In this document: positions 1 through 5,615 of the stretch, piece by piece
Layout of the letters: every line of letters starts with the position of its first letter
How positions within the stretch are numbered: the first letter of the stretch is position 1
DNA from: JAUXLW01 sp964195005
GTDB taxonomy: Bacteria; Actinomycetota; Acidimicrobiia; Spongiisociales; SHLN01
Reading direction: 5' to 3'
NCBI GenBank assembly: GCA_964195005.1
Contig: CAXMOO010000151.1
Location: 1-5,799, forward strand
Length of the DNA stretch: 5,799 bases
Position numbers and translations under genes: made by a program
Notes under the pieces: generated by a model
What the model saw: the letters and a program-made list of their open reading frames with translations, nothing else
Database searches by the model: none
Told to the model about the DNA's origin: nothing

Positions 1-821
1 GGCGCTTTCGGCGCGTGATCAAGGAGCGGGAAATCCGGGCAGTCCTGGCGATGGGTAGCTACATACCCGGTCCGGCCGCTCTGGCCGCTCGCAGAGCTCG
101 CATCCCATTGGTTTTGCACGAACAGAACGCTGTTCCCGGCCTGGCCAACCGGCTCGCAGCGCGTTTTGCCACAAGGATCCTCGTCGGCTTTCCCGCAGCG
201 GTGAGCAGGCTGCCGGGCGCCAAGGTGGTGGGAAACCCCATCCGGGAGGCATTCGGGGCTCATCTGCCGAGCGCCCCTACCGCCAGAACCGCATACGGGC
301 TTGACCCATCCCGGCCGGTGGTCGGCATCATGGGCGGCAGCCAGGGCGCCGACGCCCTCAACCATGCGGCAGCAGTGCTTGCCGGCTTCCCCGAGTTTCA
401 GTTGCTCCATCTGGCCGGCCCGGATCAGGCCGGGGAGTGGATCGAGGCGAGCGAGCACCGCGAGGACTGGGTCGTGATCGCGTTCGAGAGCCGTATGGAG
501 CGTTTCTACGCTGCGGCCGATGTCGTGGTAGCTCGAGCCGGCGCACTCACAGTTAGCGAGCTGGCGGCGACCGGCACCCCCTCGGTGCTGGTCCCGCTAC
601 AGGGGCCCGCTGCACATCAGGGGGCCAACGCGAAGTTTCTCGTGGAGGCAGGGGCCGGGGAGTTACTTGACCAACACGACCTGGCGATGCTGCCGGAAGT
701 GATCATGAAGATCCTGACTCCTTCTGAGCTGCGAAGGCGAGCGGCGGCGGCCGCTGCCCTGGGACGACCGGGGGCAGCCGCAGAAGTGGCCCGGCAGTTG
801 ATCGAGGTGGCACGTGGCTGA
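1..821 (+). CDS. murG: MurG, lipid II synthase (UDP-GlcNAc transferase), 5' end missing
   Basis: MurG transfers GlcNAc from UDP-GlcNAc to lipid I, making lipid II on the cytoplasmic face of the membrane (GT28 family). The gene runs in from outside the window. The first complete codon is at position 3, and the frame is open to TGA at 819-821. The GTG at 15 is internal, because the protein already aligns with mid-domain MurG there. About 85-90 N-terminal residues, including the first glycine-rich loop, should lie upstream. Counting the codon at 15 as residue 1, visible landmarks are AMGSYIPGP (12-20, second glycine-rich loop), HEQNAVPGLANR (35-46), GNPIRE (73-78), GGSQGA (107-112, start of the C-terminal UDP-GlcNAc domain), RAGALTVSE (174-182, donor-binding Glu) and HQGANA (201-206). 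The C-terminus looks complete. The AMGSY loop departs from the usual GxGGY. It overlaps murC by 8 bp. Identification is secure. Confidence 0.96.
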   Translation, partial: RFRRVIKEREIRAVLAMGSYIPGPAALAARRARIPLVLHEQNAVPGLANRLAARFATRILVGFPAAVSRLPGAKVVGNPIREAFGAHLPSAPTARTAYGLDPSRPVVGIMGGSQGADALNHAAAVLAGFPEFQLLHLAGPDQAGEWIEASEHREDWVVIAFESRMERFYAAADVVVARAGALTVSELAATGTPSVLVPLQGPAAHQGANAKFLVEAGAGELLDQHDLAMLPEVIMKILTPSELRRRAAAAAALGRPGAAAEVARQLIEVARG

Positions 822-2166
822 GCTCCCCTCCCGGATTCACATTGTCGGGGTTGGTGGATCGGGTATGAGCGGCCTTGCCAAGCTTCTCGCCCAATCTGGT
901 CGCATTGTGACGGGCTCTGACTTGCGTCCAAGTCCCGGGTTTGCCGAGCTGGCCGATCTAGGGGTGGAGGTCTGGACGGGACATCGTCCCGAGGCTATGG
1001 GCGCTGCCCAGCTGGTAGTGGCTTCTTCGGCCATCCCCGCCAAGGACCCTGAAGTGGTGAGCGCGGCGGAGCGGGGGATTCCGGTGTGGCGTCGTCCCGA
1101 TCTTCTCGATGCCCTAACCGATGAGATGCCTGCCATCGGGATCACCGGCACTCACGGCAAAACCACGAGCACCGCGCTGGCTGTGACCGGCGTCAAGGCC
1201 ATCGGGCGTGATCCGAGTTTTCTTCTTGGGGGACGAATGCTCGCTCTGAGGACGGGAGCACACCTCGGCGAGCGCGACCTCTTCATTCTCGAAGCCGACG
1301 AGGCTTTCGGGACCTTCCTGCGGTTGAATTTGCGGGCGTTGCTGGTTACCAACATCGAAGCCGACCACCTCGACCACTACGGCAGCTTCGAGGCTTTGAG
1401 CGCGGCTTTCGTCGAAGTAGCCGAAGGCACCAGAGGGCCGGTCATTGCCTGCGCCGACGATCCCGGCTCCCGTGCCCTGGCCGACACAGTTGGGGCGATC
1501 ACGTATGGGACCGACCCGGATTCTGAGTGGGTACTGAGCGGTGTGCAGACTCAGGGTCCCGAAGTCCGATTCCGACTCAGGGGCCATGGTCACGATTGCG
1601 AAGTTCGGGTGCCGACTCCCGGAGCCCATGTAGCCCTCAATGCAGCCGGCGTGGTGGCGATCCTGGCCGAATTGGGATTCGATCCGGGTGAGATCTCCGC
1701 TGGCCTGGCTGATTTCGCCGGCCTGCGGCGGCGGTTCGAGGTGAGGGGAACCATCGGGGGCGTTGATGTCATCGACGACTACGCCCATCATCCGACCGAG
1801 ATTGCCGCAACCGTTGCCGCGGCCCGCAGCCAGCACAGCGGCCGGGTGGTGGCGGCGTTCCAACCGCACCGTTACAGCCGCACCGCCGAGCACGGAGCGA
1901 CCTTCGGAGAGGCTCTGGCCACCGCCGACCTCGTGCTGGTCACCGACGTCTATGCCGCGGGGGAGGCGCCGATCCCGGGGGTCACCGGAGCATTGGTGGC
2001 GGATGCGGTGAGGGCCTCCGGAACTGAGGTCCATTACGTTGCTCACCGCTCAGATTTGGCGGTGGTGGTGGCGTCGACCATCGCTCCCGGCGACCTGCTG
2101 CTGACGCTTGGAGCCGGCGACATAACCGGCCTTGCCACCGAGCTGGTGGAGCTGGGGGAGCGGTGA
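814..2166 (+). CDS. murC: MurC, UDP-N-acetylmuramate--L-alanine ligase
   Basis: MurC is the ATP-dependent cytoplasmic ligase that joins the first amino acid, normally L-Ala, to UDP-MurNAc. The 450-residue product is close to the usual 450-490. The N-terminal Rossmann domain has IHIVGVGGSGMSG (8-20), with GSDLRPS at 34-40. The central ATPase domain has the P-loop GTHGKTT (112-118), EADEAFGTF (160-168), NIEADHLDHY (180-189) and HVALNAA (272-278). The C-terminal domain has LRRRFEVRG (304-312), DDYAHHPTE (321-329), FQPHRYSRT (349-357) and LGAGDI (432-437). The GTG start at 814 is supported by GAGGTGG at 804-810 and by the glycine-rich loop falling at the expected distance. It overlaps murG by 8 bp and murB by 4 bp (GTGA), which suggests translational coupling. 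Oddity: EADEAFGTF replaces the common EADESDxSF form. Mpl is a related alternative, but the gene context favours MurC. Confidence 0.97.
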   Translation: MAELPSRIHIVGVGGSGMSGLAKLLAQSGRIVTGSDLRPSPGFAELADLGVEVWTGHRPEAMGAAQLVVASSAIPAKDPEVVSAAERGIPVWRRPDLLDALTDEMPAIGITGTHGKTTSTALAVTGVKAIGRDPSFLLGGRMLALRTGAHLGERDLFILEADEAFGTFLRLNLRALLVTNIEADHLDHYGSFEALSAAFVEVAEGTRGPVIACADDPGSRALADTVGAITYGTDPDSEWVLSGVQTQGPEVRFRLRGHGHDCEVRVPTPGAHVALNAAGVVAILAELGFDPGEISAGLADFAGLRRRFEVRGTIGGVDVIDDYAHHPTEIAATVAAARSQHSGRVVAAFQPHRYSRTAEHGATFGEALATADLVLVTDVYAAGEAPIPGVTGALVADAVRASGTEVHYVAHRSDLAVVVASTIAPGDLLLTLGAGDITGLATELVELGER

Positions 2167-3068
2167 GCCAGACACTGTCGGAATTGGCCGAAGAGGGAAT
2201 GGTGGAAACTGGCGTTGTTCTTGGCTCCCTCACCACTTACAAGCTCGGAGGTCCGGCCCGTTTCTACCTCGAGCTGAAGGATGAGAACGCTCTGGTGAGG
2301 ATCGCCCTGGCGCTTGGTGAGGAGCCGGTCGAAGTTCTGATCATTGGCAGAGGCAGCAATCTCGTGATCTCCGATGCAGGCTGGCCGGGTCTCGCGATCA
2401 GGTTTGGAACGGAGTTCTCCCACATGGAGTTCGGTGCCGATGGCGTCGTGTCTGCCGGTACTGCGGTTCCGCTACCGCGGCTGGCCCGCGAATCGGTAAA
2501 ACAGGAACGGGGTGGTTTGGAATTCTTCGTAGGCATCCCCGGGTCGGTGGGTGGGGCAGTGCGCATGAACGCAGGCGGGCACGGCAGCGAAACGGCCGAG
2601 TGGTTGATTCGGGCCAGGGTGTTCGATCTGAGTGCCGCCGAGTCCCGAGAAGTAACCGCGGCCGACCTGGACATGTCGTACCGCAGCAGCAGTTTGACTG
2701 CCGACCAGCTCGTGCTGTCCGCCGATTTCCGGACCGAGCCGATCAGCAGGGCTGCCGGCGAAGGCCTGCTCCGGGAGATAACTCAGTGGCGGAGAGCTCA
2801 TCAGCCTGGCGGGACCCACAATGCCGGGAGCGTCTTTCGCAACCCCCCGGGCGACGCCGCAGGGCGGATTATCGACGAGCTCGGCCTCAAGGGGTTTCGG
2901 GTGGGCGCCGCCGCCGTCTCCAAGAAGCACGCCAATTTCTTTGAGGCCGACCCCGGAGCCAAGGCGCAAGACGTGTACGAACTCGTCGCAGAGGTGCGGC
3001 GGCGGGTGGAAGATAAGACCGGGATCGCTTTGCAGCTGGAACTACAGTTCGCCGGAATCTTCGAATGA
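2163..3068 (+). CDS. murB: MurB, UDP-N-acetylenolpyruvoylglucosamine reductase (short, type II)
   Basis: MurB is the FAD-dependent reductase that uses NADPH to convert UDP-GlcNAc-enolpyruvate to UDP-MurNAc, the substrate of MurC. The 301-residue length and the absence of the extra C-terminal insertion typical of E. coli MurB place it in the shorter type II group. The FAD-binding PCMH-like domain shows TTYKLGGPARFYLE (24-37), IGRGSNLVISDAG (61-73) and GIPGSVGGAVRMNAG (124-138). MSYRSS (171-176) carries the substrate-site Tyr-Arg. The C-terminal domain has AGSVFRNPPG (221-230), whose Ser223 matches the catalytic proton donor, SKKHANFF (253-260) and LQLELQF (290-296), whose Glu293 matches the catalytic Glu. 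All key residues are present. The GTG start lies in the GTGA overlap with the murC stop, with GGGGGAG just upstream at 2154-2160. The 3' end overlaps ftsQ by ATGA. In several actinobacteria murB lies outside the dcw cluster, but here it is inside. Confidence 0.97.
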   Translation: MSQTLSELAEEGMVETGVVLGSLTTYKLGGPARFYLELKDENALVRIALALGEEPVEVLIIGRGSNLVISDAGWPGLAIRFGTEFSHMEFGADGVVSAGTAVPLPRLARESVKQERGGLEFFVGIPGSVGGAVRMNAGGHGSETAEWLIRARVFDLSAAESREVTAADLDMSYRSSSLTADQLVLSADFRTEPISRAAGEGLLREITQWRRAHQPGGTHNAGSVFRNPPGDAAGRIIDELGLKGFRVGAAAVSKKHANFFEADPGAKAQDVYELVAEVRRRVEDKTGIALQLELQFAGIFE

Positions 3069-3859
3069 GCGTCCGCGTCCACCCTCGAATAATGCGCCGT
3101 CGCGCCCAGGTACGAGAGTTTGGCGCTCGATCCCAGCTTCGTCGTCTCTTGAGGCTCCTGGTTGCCGTCGCCCTCGCGGCGGCACTGCTCTGGTTAGCGC
3201 AGTCGCCGGTGTTTTCGGTCGCAGAGGTGAGCATCAGCGGATCGGTGGAGGCTGATGTCGACCAGATACTGGCCGGAGCCGAGGTCTACGTGGGGCGGCC
3301 GCTGATCCTTATCCGGACCGACAGGGTCGAGGATGCCCTGGAAGCGGACCTGTGGATCAGGTCGGCCGAGGTTCACCGCCGCTTTCCAAATGGGGTCGAG
3401 GTGGAGATCGTGGAGCGGGTGGAAGTAGCCGCCGCTGCCGTGGGCGGCTCGTGGGTGACGCTCTCCGATGACGGTTTCATTATCGGGACTGTCGCTGAGC
3501 CCGAGCCGGACCTGGCAGCTGTTCTCTCGAGCTTGAGACCGGGAGCAGTGGGGTCCCCGGGGGACCCGGTGACAACCCGGGCGCTGGCTGCGGCAATCGA
3601 ATTCGCGACGGCTTTGCCGCCCGAGCTGCGAGCCATAACCGAGCTCTCAACCCGCTTTGATCAACTCTGGGCCTCAGTAGGCGACCATGAGGTGCGTCTC
3701 GGGGCATTCACCGACATGGAAGCTAAGGGTTTGGCTTTGGCGGCGCTCTTACACGACGGCGAACTACTTCCCAATGCCACCATCGATCTTATTGCGCCGT
3801 CGCGCCCCGCCGTAGGGCAGCCGACCACCGGCCGGGAAGCGGGCCCTGGCTCCGATTAG
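3065..3859 (+). CDS. ftsQ: FtsQ/DivIB, divisome POTRA membrane protein
   Basis: FtsQ (DivIB) is the bitopic division protein that joins FtsB/FtsL and the septal synthase FtsW/FtsI. The 264-residue product has the expected layout. A basic cytoplasmic tail (1-27, rich in Arg) is followed by one hydrophobic membrane segment at about 28-45 (LLRLLVAVALAAALLWLA). The POTRA domain spans about 50-120, from FSVAEVSISG through VEADVDQILAGAEVYVGRPL to RRFPNGVEVEIVERV. The extracytoplasmic FtsQ beta domain runs from about 121 to 245 and ends in IDLIAPSRP. A short Pro/Gly-rich tail follows. The sequence family is poorly conserved, so the call rests on domain order plus position between murB and ftsZ. ATG at 3065 sits in an ATGA overlap with the murB stop. 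No strong Shine-Dalgarno is seen, so translation probably depends on coupling. The gene contains a 17-bp GC palindrome and both copies of a 15-bp repeat, listed separately. Confidence 0.93.
   Translation: MSVRVHPRIMRRRAQVREFGARSQLRRLLRLLVAVALAAALLWLAQSPVFSVAEVSISGSVEADVDQILAGAEVYVGRPLILIRTDRVEDALEADLWIRSAEVHRRFPNGVEVEIVERVEVAAAAVGGSWVTLSDDGFIIGTVAEPEPDLAAVLSSLRPGAVGSPGDPVTTRALAAAIEFATALPPELRAITELSTRFDQLWASVGDHEVRLGAFTDMEAKGLALAALLHDGELLPNATIDLIAPSRPAVGQPTTGREAGPGSD
3093..3107 (+). repeat. 15-bp direct repeat, copy 1 (in 5' end of ftsQ)
   Basis: TGCGCCGTCGCGCCC occurs here and again at 3793-3807. Extending three bases leftward (3090 and 3790) gives 17 of 18 identical positions. The copies lie 700 bp apart, which is not a multiple of three. 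They are therefore read in different frames (Arg-rich tail here, APSRP in the second copy), so the match is not a repeated protein motif. Chance in GC-rich DNA is possible. Confidence 0.6.
3551..3567. repeat. Perfect GC-rich palindrome inside ftsQ
   Basis: GGGTCCCC, a single central G, then GGGGACCC make a perfect inverted repeat with 8-bp arms. In frame it encodes Gly-Ser-Pro-Gly-Asp-Pro (ftsQ residues 163-168), a likely loop in the extracytoplasmic domain. As RNA it could form a 6-bp stem with a 5-nt loop. No T-run follows, so it is not an intrinsic terminator. It may be only a result of GC-rich codons, or a protein-binding or mRNA structure upstream of ftsZ. Confidence 0.5.
3793..3807 (+). 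repeat. 15-bp direct repeat, copy 2 (in 3' end of ftsQ)
   Basis: This is the second exact copy of TGCGCCGTCGCGCCC, here encoding part of IAPSRP near the FtsQ C-terminus. Together with the copy at 3093-3107 it brackets almost the whole ftsQ reading frame. Recombination between the two copies would remove 700 bp and destroy ftsQ. Confidence 0.6.
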
Positions 3860-3866
3860 CTGAAGT

Positions 3867-3893
3867 CTCTACCTCTACTTGAGGTGTAGAGGT
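3867..3893. promoter_or_regulatory. Dyad of CTCTAC/GTAGAG repeats upstream of ftsZ
   Basis: The arms ACCTCTAC (3871-3878) and GTAGAGGT (3886-3893) are perfect inverted complements around a 7-nt centre, TTGAGGT. The left arm is extended by a tandem hexamer, CTCTAC at 3867-3872 and 3873-3878. A further GTAGAG lies at 3921-3926, overlapping the proposed -10 element. The dyad ends about 5 bp before the proposed -35 element, a common place for an activator or repressor site. It could also fold as an RNA hairpin in transcripts reading through from ftsQ. GCCCTTTGAG follows rather than a T-run, so an intrinsic terminator is unlikely. The binding factor is unknown. Confidence 0.6.
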
Positions 3894-3898
3894 GCCCT

Positions 3899-3927
3899 TT
3901 GAGCGCCTGTGAAAGCCTGAGTAGAGT
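3899..3927 (+). promoter_or_regulatory. Probable ftsZ promoter (-35/-10)
   Basis: TTGAGC at 3899-3904 and TAGAGT at 3922-3927 each match the housekeeping sigma consensus at 4 of 6 positions and are separated by exactly 17 bp. The predicted start point is around 3933-3936, leaving a leader of about 20 nt that just includes the ftsZ ribosome-binding site. The only sizeable intergenic gap in the window is here, and ftsZ commonly has its own promoters in actinobacteria, which supports the call. No transcript data are available. Confidence 0.5.
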
Positions 3928-3939
3928 GGCGGTGACGCT

Positions 3940-3945
3940 GGGAGG
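3940..3945 (+). promoter_or_regulatory. Strong ribosome-binding site of ftsZ
   Basis: GGGAGG, with 9 nt to the ATG at 3955, is the clearest free-standing Shine-Dalgarno site in the window. It fixes the ftsZ start and fits independent, high-level translation of ftsZ, in contrast to the overlap-coupled upstream genes. Confidence 0.8.
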
Positions 3946-3954
3946 TTTCCGGGA

Positions 3955-4992
3955 ATGACAACTAAATCGAGTCCACACAATTACTTGGCTGTTATCAAAG
4001 TGGTCGGCGTGGGCGGGGGCGGCGTAAACGCCATCAACCGCATGATCGATGCCGGCTTGCGAGGTGTCGAGTTCATCGCAATCAACACCGACGCCCAGGC
4101 TCTGCTGATGTCCGACGCCGACATCAAGCTCGACATCGGCCGGGATATCACCCGCGGCCTCGGTTCCGGTGCCAACCCGGAGATCGGGCGGGCCTCGGCC
4201 GATGCTCACCGCGACGATATCGAAGATGCGCTCAAAGGCGCAGACATGGTCTTCATCACTGCGGGAGAAGGCGGAGGCACCGGCACCGGTGGGGCTCCCA
4301 TCGTTGCCGAGACGGCGCGCAACCTCGGCGCCCTCACCGTTGGGGTCGTCACCCGTCCGTTCGGATTCGAAGGACGACGCCGCTCGGTGCAAGCCGAGCA
4401 GGGAATTCAGGATCTCAAAGAAGCCGTCGACACGTTGATCATCATCCCCAATGAGCGTCTGATCGAGGTTTCGGACGACAAGACGACGGTTCTCGAGGCT
4501 TTCCGAATGGCAGACGACGTACTGCTGCAGGGTGTGGCCGGCATAACTGAGCTCATCACCACTCCGGGCCTCATCAATGTGGACTTCGCCGACGTAAAGA
4601 CCGTCATGCAAGATGCCGGGTCGGCAGTGATGGGGATAGGAGCATCAGCGGGCGAGGGCAGGGCCGAGAAGGCTGCCAGCCGAGCGGTAGAGAGCCCTTT
4701 GCTCGAGACTTCTATGGACGGAGCTACCGCAGTTCTGATGTCAATCGCCGGGCCTGCCGATATGACCCTCTACGAGGTCAACAGCTCGGCGGACGTCATC
4801 GCCAGCCGGTGCGCGGCGGACGCGAACATCATTTTTGGAGCCGTGGTGGATGATTCTCTCGGCGATGAGATCCGGGTGACGGTGGTGGCTGCCGGGTTCG
4901 AGGCGGAGAGACGCTCGTACCAGATGGAAAGCCCGGAAATGGGCGTTGATGACGGGGACGACTCACTCATCCCCGGCTTTGTCCAGGGTTAG
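3955..4992 (+). CDS. ftsZ: FtsZ, tubulin-like cell division GTPase
   Basis: FtsZ polymerises with GTP into the cytokinetic ring at the inner membrane. The N-terminus HNYLAVIKVVGVGGGGVN (8-25) and INTDAQALLMSDADIKLD (43-60) are typical of actinobacterial FtsZ. The GTP-binding tubulin signature GGGTGTGG is at 107-114, within ITAGEGGGTGTGGAP. PFGFEGRRR (135-143) is present. The T7 synergy loop NVDFADV (208-214) supplies the catalytic Asp210 and Asp213. The GTPase and C-terminal core end at about residue 318 (VTVVAAGFE). What follows is unusually short: about 15 linker residues and then DDSLIPGFVQG. This resembles the conserved tail (D-x-IPxFxR) that binds partners such as SepF, but lacks the usual terminal Arg/Lys. 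At 345 residues the protein is short for the family. No ftsA precedes it, as in other Actinomycetota. Start and reading frame are secure. Confidence 0.99.
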   Translation: MTTKSSPHNYLAVIKVVGVGGGGVNAINRMIDAGLRGVEFIAINTDAQALLMSDADIKLDIGRDITRGLGSGANPEIGRASADAHRDDIEDALKGADMVFITAGEGGGTGTGGAPIVAETARNLGALTVGVVTRPFGFEGRRRSVQAEQGIQDLKEAVDTLIIIPNERLIEVSDDKTTVLEAFRMADDVLLQGVAGITELITTPGLINVDFADVKTVMQDAGSAVMGIGASAGEGRAEKAASRAVESPLLETSMDGATAVLMSIAGPADMTLYEVNSSADVIASRCAADANIIFGAVVDDSLGDEIRVTVVAAGFEAERRSYQMESPEMGVDDGDDSLIPGFVQG

Positions 4993-5015
4993 GTCTGATC
5001 ACCTCGCCGGCCTAC

Positions 5016-5615
5016 GTGGGTGCCGCCTTCGGGACGGCAGATGATGGTGACCTTTTCGCCGACGCCGCTGCTCGCCGGCGGGCAGCCTCCGATCTGAATG
5101 TCTCGCCGGAGTGGGCGTGGGCCCGGCAGGTACACGGAGCAGCGGTGATGCGGGCGTCGACTCCCGGGGTGCAGGGGAAGGGTGACGCCCTCATCACGAG
5201 CGAGCGGGGCCTCCCGGTGGCGGTTCGCACCGCCGACTGCGTCCCGGTCGCGATACACGCCGATGACGCAGTCGCCATCGTGCACGCCGGGTGGCGAGGC
5301 CTTGAAGCCGGGGCGATCGGCCAGGCCCGCGTCGCTCTCGAAGACTCAGGACACAGGCCACGCCGCGCCGCGATCGGCCCCGCCATCGGTCCGTGTTGTT
5401 ACGAGGTGGGGGATGAGCTTCGGGAGTTGTTTCCCCAGAGCCAGTCGATGACGAGCTGGGGGACACCCAGTATCGATCTCTGGACCGAAGCTGCCCGCCA
5501 GCTCGAGCCTCTGAATGTTTGGCAGGCCGACCTCTGCACGCACTGCGAGCCCCATTTCCACAGCTTCAGGGCCGACGGCACCTCGCTTCGACAGATCTCG
5601 GTGGCCTGGCAGTGA
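5016..5615 (+). CDS. pgeF: PgeF/YfiH-type laccase-domain protein, peptidoglycan editing factor
   Basis: This belongs to the Cu/Zn polyphenol oxidase (laccase domain, YfiH/YlmD) family. In E. coli the homologue removes errors in which MurC adds L-Ser instead of L-Ala. Other members have reported purine nucleoside phosphorylase/deaminase activity, so the exact substrate here is open. The metal-site residues are visible: RQVHGA (His40), TADCVPV (Cys75) and VHAGWRG (His90). IGPAIGPCCYEVG (120-132) and CTHCEPHFHSFRADG (174-188) are family signatures. The GTG at 5016 is the only ATG/GTG/TTG start in the open frame (from 4953) ahead of the conserved AAFGTADDGDL, yet no Shine-Dalgarno precedes it. 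A CTG at 4995, 2 nt after the ftsZ stop and 6 nt after AGGG, is a possible alternative that adds seven residues. At 199 residues it is short for the family (about 240). The stop overlaps the next gene by 4 bp. Confidence 0.9.
   Translation: MGAAFGTADDGDLFADAAARRRAASDLNVSPEWAWARQVHGAAVMRASTPGVQGKGDALITSERGLPVAVRTADCVPVAIHADDAVAIVHAGWRGLEAGAIGQARVALEDSGHRPRRAAIGPAIGPCCYEVGDELRELFPQSQSMTSWGTPSIDLWTEAARQLEPLNVWQADLCTHCEPHFHSFRADGTSLRQISVAWQ

Noticed and set aside
272..280. Possible MurC defect from HVALN in place of HNxLN (residues 272-276)
   Set aside because: The second position of this motif is variable in MurC (for example, Met in some actinobacteria, from memory), and the neighbouring His and Asn are kept.
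15..821. Treating GTG at 15 as the true murG start
   Set aside because: The sequence before and after it aligns with the interior of the MurG N-terminal domain, and the frame is open to the window edge. The gene is simply cut by the window.
1114..2046. Long antisense open frame (310 codons) opposite murC
   Set aside because: It lies wholly opposite a gene with intact conserved motifs. Its translation shows no recognisable domain, and such frames are common in GC-rich DNA.
2821..3255. Overlapping + strand frame across the murB-ftsQ junction
   Set aside because: It is out of frame with two well-supported genes. The Pro/Arg/Ser-rich translation is typical of a shifted frame in GC-rich DNA.
3871..3900. 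Intrinsic terminator after ftsQ
   Set aside because: The 8-bp stem is only moderately GC-rich and is followed by GCCCTTTGAG, not a run of T. A regulatory dyad is a better reading.
3856..4611. Antisense open frame (251 codons) opposite the ftsQ-ftsZ gap and ftsZ
   Set aside because: It mirrors strongly biased ftsZ codons, shows no recognised motif and has no convincing ribosome-binding site. It also covers the proposed ftsZ promoter on the other strand.
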